DNA of 22,998 bases, taken from an uncultured Collinsella sp. Lineage in GTDB: Bacteria; Actinomycetota; Coriobacteriia; Coriobacteriales; Coriobacteriaceae. Position numbers and translations under genes: made by a program. Each line of letters opens with the position of its first letter. Position 1 is the stretch's first letter. Under the pieces are notes generated by a model that saw nothing but the letters and a program-made list of their open reading frames with translations, did no database searches and was not told where the DNA came from. Positions 5,409 through 12,232 of the stretch are shown in pieces. Where the stretch lies: assembly GCA_900541875.1 (NCBI GenBank), contig UQLF01000025.1:1-22998 (forward strand), read 5' to 3'.

Positions 5409-8174
5409 ATGAACCAAGACCGCCAAAACAGCCAAACCGGCGATGCTAAGCGCACGGAGCGCGACCGGGAGTTTACGACCTACCGTACCGCTCAAAGCTC
5501 AAACGATATGGTGCCGACGGTTTTTCGCCGTGGCATCTACCGCACAATCCGAGGCAGTCTTAAGCGTTTCTTGTCAATCGTGGTCATCACCGCGCTTGGC
5601 GTGAGCGTGATGTGCGGCCTTAAGGCGGGTTGCGAGGACCTGTGCGATTCGGTTGACGCCTACTTTGACCAGCAGAATGTCTACGATATCAACGTCCAGT
5701 CGACTTATGGCCTGACCGACGATGATCTCGCCGCCATCCAAGAGGTCGATGGTGTCGAGACGGCCGAGGGCATCTACACCGAGACCGCCTACACCGCCGT
5801 GGGTACAACGCGCGAGCGCGTGGTCGTGCAGAGTCTCTCCAAGGAGAACATCGATCAGCCGGTGCTCGTGAACGGCGATTTGCCCGAGAGCGCTGATGAA
5901 GTCGCGGTGACTTCGAAGTTCCTGAAGGCATCGGGCAAGAAAATCGGCGATACGGTGAGTTTTGCCGCCAATGACGCGAGCTCGTCCAATCAAAGCGCCA
6001 AGGACCAGTTTGCCGCGGGCGATTACACCATTACGGCCGAGGTCCTCGACCCCACTGATGTAAGTTCTGACTCGACAGTCAACGCCTTTCGCGCTGCTTC
6101 GGCGGCGGACTATAAGTTCTATGTGAGCGAGGACGCCGCGACATCTTCTTCCTACTCCGCGGTCCACGTGATCGTCGAGGGAGCCAAGAGCCTCAACTCC
6201 TATTCGGATTCCTACGCGGCAAAGATCAATGAGGTCAAGAGCAATATCGAGAAGATCCGCGAGGAGCGTGAGAAAGCGCGCGCTCAGGAACTGACGGTCG
6301 ACACGCCGGCAAGCTTGGATGCGGCCGAGCGCCAGGCGAATATGCTCTTTGGGATTGAGCAGGACAACATCAATCGCATGGCCGAGGGCAGCGACGAGCG
6401 TGCGCAGGCGCAAGCCGACCTGGACCAGCGCCGTGCCGCCGCCGACCAGCAGTTTGCCGATGCCCGCGCCGAGCTCTCTGACCTTGGTGAATGCACCTGG
6501 TACATCCAGGACCGCGGCAATATCGCAAGCTACTCGAGCGTGGAGAGCGATAGCTCGTCAATTGAGGCCATCGCCACGGTGTTCCCGTTCATCTTCTTTA
6601 TCGTCGCCGTGCTCATCAGCCTTACCACCGCCACGCGCATGGTCGAGGAGGAGCGCACGCTCATCGGCCTGTATAAGGCGCTCGGCTATTCGCGCGGACG
6701 TATCCTGTCCAAATACGTGGACTATGCGCTGTGGGCTTGTCTGATCGGCGGCGTGCTCGGCAACATCATCGGATTTGTGGGCCTGCCGCTGTTCCTGTTT
6801 ACGGTGTTCGACGATATGTACTCACTGCCCCAGATGCTGCTTTCGTACGACATCGTGTCGTCGATTGTGTCGGTGGCGCTGTTTGCCGTGGGCGTGGTGG
6901 GCGCCACGATTATCGCCTGCCGCCACGAGATGGCCGAGACCCCAGCCTCGCTCATGCGCCCCAAGGCTCCGCGCGCCGGCTCGCGCATCTTGCTCGAGCG
7001 CATCGGCTTTATCTGGCGCCGCATGGGCTTTTTGAACAAGGTCGCTGCACGCAACCTATTCCGCTACAAAAAGCGCGCCTTTATGACCATCTTTGGCATC
7101 GCGGGCTGTACGGCGCTTGTGATTTGCGGCATGGGCATTCGTGATACGTCGGTCGCGCTGTCGCCCAAGCAGTACGGCCACATCACGCGCTACGATCTGC
7201 TGGTGGTCGCCAATCCCGACGATTTTTCGCAGACGTGCGCGGCGCTCGACGAGCGCAACGCGGCCAATGATTCCAACGTGACCGTGACTTCGACGCTGCC
7301 GATTATGACCGACAACGTCACCTTTACATTTGGCGGCAAGAGCGAGACCGTGCAGCTGATCGTGGTGCCCGATGACCGCACGAACGACCTGGACGACTAC
7401 GTGTGTCTCGAGGACGAGTCCAAAGAGCCTCTATCTTTGCGCGACGGAGATGTGTATCTGAGCAAGAGTTCACAGCTGGTGCTGGGGATTCAGCCGGGCG
7501 ATACGGCGCACGTCCAGGATTCGTCGCTCAATGTTGCTAAGGTCAAGGTTAGCGACATCTCGCTCAACTATCTGGGCAACACGCTTTACATGACGCAGGG
7601 CACCTATGAGCGCGCGTTCGGTCGAAGCGTGCGCCTTAACGGCGTCTTTGTGCTGCTTAAGGGCTCGTCGGCCGACCAGATTGCGTTTAGCAAGAAGATT
7701 AAGAGCGACGGTTGGCTCACCATCTCGAGCACGGCCGAACATTGGCAGAACTACGAGGCGAACTTTACGATTATCAATTCTGTCGTGGTGCTCGTGACCT
7801 TTATGGCGGCGTGTCTGTCGTTTGTGGTGGTGTTTACGCTGTCCAACACCAACATTTCGGAGCGCGAGCGCGAGCTGGCGACCATCAAGGTGCTGGGCTT
7901 CCGTCGTGGCGAGGTGCACCATTACGTCAACAAGGAGACGTTGATCCTCACGGCGATCGGCGCTGCGCTGGGCGTGCCGCTGGGTGGCTTGCTGGCCGAG
8001 AGCTTCACGTACATCCTGCAGATGCCGTCGCTGTACTTTGACGTCGAAGTCGAGCCACTGAGCTACGTGCTTGCCGTGGTGCTTTCCTTTGGCTTTACGT
8101 TTATCGTCAACCTCGCCACTAACCGAACGCTCAACAAGATCGACATGGTCGGCGCTCTCAAAAGCGCCGAGTAA
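5409..8174 (+). CDS. FtsX-like ABC transporter permease with extracellular coiled coil
   Basis: A permease of about 921 aa partnering the preceding ATPase. Numbering from a GTG at 5397, the order is: TM1 at 59-76; a large extracellular domain; a charged coiled-coil stretch at about 280-360 (KINEVKSNIEKIREEREKAR and AQAQADLDQRRAAADQQFAD); a first FtsX domain with three helices (about 393-412, 445-470, 487-508); another helix at about 562-582; a second extracellular domain; then a second FtsX domain with three helices (about 793-818, 850-873, 886-908). Both FtsX domains carry the EE-R-T-x-LKALGY/ERELATIKVLGF coupling motif. I chose the ATG at 5409; a GTG at 5397, overlapping the ATPase stop, would add four residues, and neither has a strong ribosome site. 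The substrate is unknown; the architecture is that of Gram-positive transporters acting on peptides or the envelope. Confidence 0.93.
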   Translation: MNQDRQNSQTGDAKRTERDREFTTYRTAQSSNDMVPTVFRRGIYRTIRGSLKRFLSIVVITALGVSVMCGLKAGCEDLCDSVDAYFDQQNVYDINVQSTYGLTDDDLAAIQEVDGVETAEGIYTETAYTAVGTTRERVVVQSLSKENIDQPVLVNGDLPESADEVAVTSKFLKASGKKIGDTVSFAANDASSSNQSAKDQFAAGDYTITAEVLDPTDVSSDSTVNAFRAASAADYKFYVSEDAATSSSYSAVHVIVEGAKSLNSYSDSYAAKINEVKSNIEKIREEREKARAQELTVDTPASLDAAERQANMLFGIEQDNINRMAEGSDERAQAQADLDQRRAAADQQFADARAELSDLGECTWYIQDRGNIASYSSVESDSSSIEAIATVFPFIFFIVAVLISLTTATRMVEEERTLIGLYKALGYSRGRILSKYVDYALWACLIGGVLGNIIGFVGLPLFLFTVFDDMYSLPQMLLSYDIVSSIVSVALFAVGVVGATIIACRHEMAETPASLMRPKAPRAGSRILLERIGFIWRRMGFLNKVAARNLFRYKKRAFMTIFGIAGCTALVICGMGIRDTSVALSPKQYGHITRYDLLVVANPDDFSQTCAALDERNAANDSNVTVTSTLPIMTDNVTFTFGGKSETVQLIVVPDDRTNDLDDYVCLEDESKEPLSLRDGDVYLSKSSQLVLGIQPGDTAHVQDSSLNVAKVKVSDISLNYLGNTLYMTQGTYERAFGRSVRLNGVFVLLKGSSADQIAFSKKIKSDGWLTISSTAEHWQNYEANFTIINSVVVLVTFMAACLSFVVVFTLSNTNISERERELATIKVLGFRRGEVHHYVNKETLILTAIGAALGVPLGGLLAESFTYILQMPSLYFDVEVEPLSYVLAVVLSFGFTFIVNLATNRTLNKIDMVGALKSAE

Positions 8175-8210
8175 CCTGTCCTGGGATTCAAGCTGTAGCG
8201 AGCTACCGAC

Positions 8211-8534
8211 GCACCCACATCCGCATTATTGCATAAACCGCCCCGTCGAATGCATATTTCGGCGGGGCAGTTGCTACTTGTCCACGGGTACCCCAGGGGG
8301 CGGCGTGCAAATTCCGGAGTATTCAGCATCCCGGAGCCCGCGGGTGCGGGAGCGGGCGCACAAAACAGCGCTTAAAGTCCTGATTCTGAGCCCCCAACGC
8401 CTCAAGAGTCGCTCGTTTTTTACAGGATGCGGCCCATGGCGCCTGCCTTTCGCCCAAAATCCAGTATGCAGGTGCCCTCGGCTGCTGAATACTCCAAAAA
8501 ATGCACGCCGCATCCTACCCCAGGCACCCGCAGC
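8211..8534. repeat. 324-nt intergenic repeat, copy A
   Basis: It aligns over its whole length with 10510-10832 at a constant offset of 2298-2299 nt. It begins after the permease stop. The first part (8232-8274) folds as a G/C-rich hairpin around ATGCATATTT. Further in, GCGGCGTGCA (8300-8309) pairs with TGCACGCCGC (8502-8511) and GGAGTATTCAGCA (8316-8328) pairs with TGCTGAATACTCC (8483-8495). The element is thus a long-range hairpin closing a ~150-nt interior. The reading frames that cross it are not conserved between the copies as proteins. The nature of the element is unknown. Confidence 0.8.
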
Positions 8535-8560
8535 TACTCTGCGAGTGCCTGGCCTAATAG

Positions 8561-8630
8561 TAAGTTGCGGTGGAATAGCTCCCGTTTATGGCTCTGCTAT
8601 GCCAAACGGGAACTATTCCACCGCAACTTA
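8561..8630. repeat. hairpin element H1 (AGTTGCGGTG family)
   Basis: The 27-nt arms 8561-8587 and 8604-8630 match at 26 of 27 positions with a 16-nt loop. The arm starts TAAGTTGCGGTGGAATAG and ends CTCCCGTTT. The outer decamer AGTTGCGGTG is shared with H2 and H3; the inner half differs. No T-run follows on either strand. An isolated AGTTGCGGTAG half-site also occurs near 8705-8715. Apart from copy A and H1, 8175-8812 holds only the leader of the XRE gene. Confidence 0.8.
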
Positions 8631-8812
8631 TCGAGAGGGCTCTTGGTTGTTATTTGCACTGACATTTGTCATGAAATGGCAGGTCGTTAGGGGTTGCTAC
8701 TGGTAGTTGCGGTAGGGTTGGGGCAGATTCTAACTAGAAATGGTGGTCGCTACCGGTTGTTTTCGGCATACTCGGCTCATTCGATTACGGTCGCCACATG
8801 AAAGGAACTGTC

Positions 8813-9733
8813 ATGGATCTTGCGATGGCACAGCGCCTCGCCGATCGCCGCAAAGCTGCCGGTCTTTCCCAAGAGGCGCTTGCTGCTCAGCTTGGCGTAA
8901 GTCGCCAGGCTGTCAGCAAATGGGAACGCAGCGAATCCTCACCCGATACCGATAACCTTATTGCGCTCGCCGCGCTGTATGGCGTGTCACTGGATGAATT
9001 GCTATATGGGGAAGCGGCTAGCGATGTCGACACCTCGGCCGACGATGACGTTGACGCCAATAATTCAGGCGAGTCTGAAGGCGCCGAGCCTTCTACCGAG
9101 CACGTGGATTCTGACGGCAAGCCACTTGTCGACATTTCTCTCGCACGCGGTATCCACGTTATTGATCCCAACAAAGGCGAAGAGGTCCATGTTGGCTGGG
9201 ATGGTATCCATGTGGCTAACAAACGCAAGGGTGAAGAGGTCCATGTCGGGCCGGGCGGATTGCATATCGATACGCTAGAGGACGATGGACACAGCGTACA
9301 TACCAATGCCGACGGCACCGTCACCGTCGACGGAGAGACCTTTTCGAGCTGGAAAGAGGCACACGACAAGCTCGACCATCATGGCAAGCATTTCCACACC
9401 AAGCTCGGTCGCGCGTGGAATAAGTTCCCCTTTCCCGTGCTTGTCGCCCTCGCCTATCTGGCACTCGGCATTATTTGCGGCGTGTGGACTACGGGACTTT
9501 TCCTCGTCTTTTTGATTCCCGTCTACTACGCGCTTGGCGATTTCATCGACCGACGTCATCTGTCAAAGCTTGTCGACGCCGTCTACCCGGCAGCTGCCAT
9601 AACTTGGTTTCTCTACATGTGGCTCTGCCTGGGACAGCCCCATCCCGCATGGGTCATCCTCATCACGATTCCCATCGTAAAAGCGCTTATGCACTGGTGC
9701 CGCAAACAATGGAAGCACCGCAAACAGGCCTAA
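8813..9733 (+). CDS. membrane-anchored XRE-family regulator with 18-residue repeats
   Basis: A protein of about 306 aa in three parts. Residues about 1-60 are a Cro/C1-type helix-turn-helix (LAMAQRLADRRKAAGLSQEA, VSRQAVSKWER). Next is an acidic linker (about 70-100). Then come tandem 18-residue units, GIHVIDPNKGEEVHVGWD and GIHVANKRKGEEVHVGPG, followed by a decayed third (GLHIDTLEDDGHSVHTNAD), which look beta-strand forming. The C-terminal third has two or three hydrophobic helices (FPVLVALAYLALGIICGVW, LFLVFLIPVYYALG, ITWFLYMWLCLG, VILITIPIVKALM). I chose the ATG at 8813, because AAAGGA at 8801-8806 is correctly spaced for it; an ATG at 8798 has no such site. The likely role is a membrane-tethered transcription regulator responding to an envelope signal. 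This is inferred from architecture; no target was recognised. Confidence 0.85.
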   Translation: MDLAMAQRLADRRKAAGLSQEALAAQLGVSRQAVSKWERSESSPDTDNLIALAALYGVSLDELLYGEAASDVDTSADDDVDANNSGESEGAEPSTEHVDSDGKPLVDISLARGIHVIDPNKGEEVHVGWDGIHVANKRKGEEVHVGPGGLHIDTLEDDGHSVHTNADGTVTVDGETFSSWKEAHDKLDHHGKHFHTKLGRAWNKFPFPVLVALAYLALGIICGVWTTGLFLVFLIPVYYALGDFIDRRHLSKLVDAVYPAAAITWFLYMWLCLGQPHPAWVILITIPIVKALMHWCRKQWKHRKQA

Positions 9734-9773
9734 ACCGCCAGCGCCACTCATCCGACACCGCCCGTCCCTTCCA

Positions 9774-9840
9774 AGTTGCGGTGATATAGGGACTGTTTTG
9801 AGGCTCCAAAGCGCCAAACAGTCCCTATATCACCGCAACT
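9774..9840. repeat. hairpin element H2 (AGTTGCGGTG family)
   Basis: The 25-nt arms 9774-9798 and 9816-9840 are perfectly complementary with a 17-nt loop. The outer 16 nt are AGTTGCGGTGATATAG, the same as H3. The inner part GGACTGTTT is unique to this copy. It starts 40 nt after the XRE stop. No poly-T follows. Confidence 0.85.
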
Positions 9841-9903
9841 AACAAACAATTGGGTCAGTTCCGGCACGGAGATAAGCATTGAGCTGACCGCGCGCCAAGA
9901 AAA

Positions 9904-10043
9904 GGGCCTATTTACTACGTTTAGCCCGAAGGGGCCGACCATACCCGCCTTTTTCGAAAACTGGCAAGCTTTCTACCTGCGGTTTTATTTTTACAATCTT
10001 TGTCATGGTCGAGGGTGTGGTAGCAAACGTAGTAGATAGGCCC
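9904..10043. repeat. inverted-repeat element E2 (nested stems)
   Basis: The outer arms 9904-9922 and 10025-10043 (GGGCCTATTTACTACGTTT) are complementary at 18 of 19 positions. Inside, in order, are CCCGAAG (9925-9931), GACCAT (9937-9942), CCTGCGGTTTTA (9976-9987), ATGGTC (10005-10010) and GGTGTGG (10013-10019). This is the same block order as E1, with the inner stem changed from GACCGC/GCGGTC to GACCAT/ATGGTC on both sides and wholly different outer arms. It lies 127 nt upstream of the small gene at 10171. With H2 it accounts for most of 9734-10170. Confidence 0.75.
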
Positions 10044-10170
10044 ATTTTGTGGCAACGGATCATTCAAGCTCAATCTCGAAGGCTGAAGAGAGCCTCTCAT
10101 CCACGCCTGCGAGTGAAAACCAAATAGAATGAAAGGCAAATGGAAAGCCCGTTTGACGAGCGGAGAACAT

Positions 10171-10500
10171 ATGCGCGACGTAGCCGAAAGCGACTGGAAG
10201 CTGTTTAAGAAAATGCTTCCTCAATGGCAAGAACGTTATATGGAAAAGCTCATCGGCCGGTACGTTGAGATGCTGAACGGCGACAGCGAAGCGTCCAGTA
10301 GATTTTGGGCGCTAGAAGAGCGTATCAATAGGGATAAGCTGTCCTCAGGAGTGCTGGTGAACGACCTTCGCCGCAGCACCATGCATTATGAGATTGCCAA
10401 CTTGCTTTCCGATAACGTGATCACGCTCGACGACCTTGACGGTTTCACCGAAGACATTAAGGGCTACGCACGACGTTGCATCGGTCGGCAAGAACGCTGA
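10171..10500 (+). CDS. small helical protein of unknown function
   Basis: A 109-aa soluble protein beginning MRDVAESDWKLFKKM. It is mostly charged and predicted helical, with blocks LPQWQERYMEKL, SSRFWALEERINRDK, LVNDLRRSTMHYEIANLL and ITLDDLDGF. It resembles a widespread family of short proteins in Gram-positive gut bacteria, some of which databases label loosely as transporter-related. There is no hydrophobic segment here to support a transporter role, so I assign no function. The ATG at 10171 is preferred, because GGAG ends 5 nt upstream; an in-frame ATG at 10129 has no ribosome site. It stands alone between E2 and the second long repeat. Confidence 0.75.
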   Translation: MRDVAESDWKLFKKMLPQWQERYMEKLIGRYVEMLNGDSEASSRFWALEERINRDKLSSGVLVNDLRRSTMHYEIANLLSDNVITLDDLDGFTEDIKGYARRCIGRQER

Positions 10501-10509
10501 GCGACATGC

Positions 10510-10832
10510 GCATCCACAGCCGCTGTACTGCATAAACCGCACCGAAAAATGCATATTTCGGCGGGGCGGTTGCTTTTTGCCTACGGGTAACCCAGGGGGC
10601 GGCGTGCAAATTCCGGAGAATTCAGCATCCCGGAGTCCGCGGGTGTGGGAGCGGGCGCACAAAAGCGCATTGAAAGCCTGACTTTGAGTTCCGGCGCCTC
10701 GAGGACCGCTCATTTTTTTGCAGAATGCGGCCCGCGGCGCCTGTCTCTCGCCCAAAATTCAGTATGCAGGCACCCTCGGCTGCTGAATACTCCCAAAAAT
10801 GCACGCCGCATCCTACCCCAGGCACTTGCAGC
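10510..10832. repeat. 324-nt intergenic repeat, copy B
   Basis: Direct-orientation partner of 8211-8534. It begins 9 nt after the stop of the small gene. The first stem, AACCGC...GCGGTT, is followed by GCTTTTTG at about 10571-10578 and could act as an intrinsic terminator for that gene. The long-range stem is kept (GGCGTGCA with TGCACGCC, and GGAGAATTCAGCA with TGCTGAATACTCC, the latter now with one mismatch). Confidence 0.8.
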
Positions 10833-10880
10833 AAGAAGACGAATAGCCTCGGCCTCCCCGGTTACCGCAGGAGGCCCCAA

Positions 10881-10979
10881 GGCTTACCTCCCAAATCTTT
10901 CCGCAGGACGGAAGGACCCCGCCGCGCGAAGCGCACGGCGGGGTCCTGACATGTCCGAGGGCGATTTGGGAGGTAAGCC
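10881..10979. other. compact multi-stem palindromic element
   Basis: The outer stem is GGCTTACCTCCCAAATC (10881-10897) with GATTTGGGAGGTAAGCC (10963-10979), 17 bp and perfect. Inside are TTCCG/CGGAA (899-903 and 909-913 of the 10-kb block), AGGACCCCGCCG (10913-10924) with CGGCGGGGTCCT (10936-10947), 12 bp and perfect, and the self-complementary GACATGTC (10948-10955). It lies 34 nt past the phosphofructokinase stop codon. No T-run is present for an intrinsic terminator on either strand. It may be a structured RNA, a REP-like element or a protein-binding site. Nothing else was recognised between 10833 and 11013. Confidence 0.7.
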
Positions 10980-11013
10980 CTGGGGGCTCCGATGGGGGCG
11001 GTTACAGCCGAGG

Positions 11014-12093
11014 CTATTCGTCGCCGAAGCTGATGCCCAGCGCCTTGGCCTCGCGCACCAGATCGCTCTGGGGGTCGACATACTTGAGCTTGCCGGCGAC
11101 CTCCTCGAGCGGCATGTGGCACATCTTGCCGTCGCGCAGGGCGATCATGTAGCCAAACTCGCCGCGCAAGCAGCCAAGCGCGGCCTCAACGCCGCACTGG
11201 GTCGCAAAGATGCGGTCCTGGGCGTCGGGCTGACCGCCGCGCTGCGTGTGACCGGGGATGGCGACGCGGGTCTCGCGACCGGTCTTGGCCTCGATCTCCT
11301 TGGCGATGTCGTATACGATCGAAGGGCTCGTACGCTCGGCGAGCTTTTTCTTGTACTCCTTCTTGGACAGCGCCGCGTCCTCCTTGGAGATAGCGCCCTC
11401 GGCGACGGCCACAATGGTAAAGCGGCTGCCAGTCTCCATGCGATGCTCGATGGTCTTGATGACGTTATCCATGTCGTAGGGGATCTCGGGAATCAAGATG
11501 ACATCCGCGCCGCCCGCGACGCCGGCGTACAGCGGGATCCAGCCAACCTTGTGGCCCATGATCTCGATGACAAACACGCGGCCGTGGCTCGAGGCGGTAG
11601 TGTGGATGTCGTCGATGCACTTGGTGGCGACGTCGATGGCGCTCGTAAAGCCAAACGTCAGCTCGGTGCCCCAGGTGTCGTTATCGATGGTCTTGGGCAG
11701 GGCGATAACGTTGAGACCCTCTTCGCGCAGGCGGTTGGCGGTCTTGGTGGAGCCGTTGCCGCCCAGCATAAACAGGCAATCGAGTTGCAGCTTATGATAG
11801 GTGTGGACCATTGCCGGCACCTTCTCGACACCATCGGCCTCGGGGGTATCCAGACGCTTGAACGGCGTGCGGCTCGTGCCCAGGATGGTGCCGCCGCGGG
11901 TGAGGATTCCGCTAAAATCGGCGGGCGTCATGACGCGGAACCTGCTGTAGATAAGGCCCTGGTAGCCGTCCTCAAAACCATAGATCTCGATAGGTTCTTC
12001 GCTATTGGTCATAAGCGTTTTGACGATGCCGCGCATGGTGGCGTTGAGCGCCTGACAGTCGCCGCCACTGGTAAGAAGACCGATCCTGAGCAT
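11014..12093 (-). CDS. pfkA: 6-phosphofructokinase
   Basis: Phosphorylates fructose 6-phosphate to fructose 1,6-bisphosphate, the committed step of glycolysis. The N-terminal LLTSGGDCQALNA loop, PKTIDND with catalytic Asp137 (133-139), IMGHKVGW (178-185) and GHTQRGG near 290 are all present. The length of 359 aa fits the group of bacterial ATP- or PPi-PFKs related to actinobacterial enzymes. The phosphoryl-donor signature is mixed. The GGDG segment reads GGNGS (111-115), with the small Gly that allows ATP, while PKTIDND has the Lys otherwise typical of PPi enzymes. Streptomyces-type enzymes with Gly plus Lys are ATP-dependent, so ATP is favoured but not certain. AAGGA precedes the ATG by about 8 nt. 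It is downstream of the amide hydrolase on the same strand, 139 nt apart, with a hairpin between. Confidence 0.95.
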   Translation of the reverse strand: MLRIGLLTSGGDCQALNATMRGIVKTLMTNSEEPIEIYGFEDGYQGLIYSRFRVMTPADFSGILTRGGTILGTSRTPFKRLDTPEADGVEKVPAMVHTYHKLQLDCLFMLGGNGSTKTANRLREEGLNVIALPKTIDNDTWGTELTFGFTSAIDVATKCIDDIHTTASSHGRVFVIEIMGHKVGWIPLYAGVAGGADVILIPEIPYDMDNVIKTIEHRMETGSRFTIVAVAEGAISKEDAALSKKEYKKKLAERTSPSIVYDIAKEIEAKTGRETRVAIPGHTQRGGQPDAQDRIFATQCGVEAALGCLRGEFGYMIALRDGKMCHMPLEEVAGKLKYVDPQSDLVREAKALGISFGDE

Positions 12094-12131
12094 GATGAAT
12101 CCTTCCGGGCAAGTTATAACATGCGCATAAG

Positions 12132-12164
12132 TTTACCCCCGCACACTGTTGATACGGGGGTAAA
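12132..12164. other. hairpin between amide hydrolase and phosphofructokinase
   Basis: TTTACCCCCG (12132-12141) pairs perfectly with CGGGGGTAAA (12155-12164) over 10 bp with a 13-nt loop. On the minus strand, where both genes lie, only CTTATG follows the stem, so termination after the hydrolase would be weak. It could instead be a pfk operator. Confidence 0.5.
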
Positions 12165-12232
12165 ACGTGTTAGCTCAAGCGTATGGAAATGTAAGCAACG
12201 TCAGGGAGCGTAAGGTCGACGGGCCTGGCTCC

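Noticed and set aside
8071..8706. 211-aa plus-strand open frame over the first long repeat
   Set aside because: Starts inside the permease gene and crosses repeat copy A and hairpin H1; the second repeat copy does not keep the frame.
10645..12213. 522-aa plus-strand open frame
   Set aside because: Antisense to phosphofructokinase, which has all family motifs. The frame is a G/C-rich shadow running through the repeat and palindrome.
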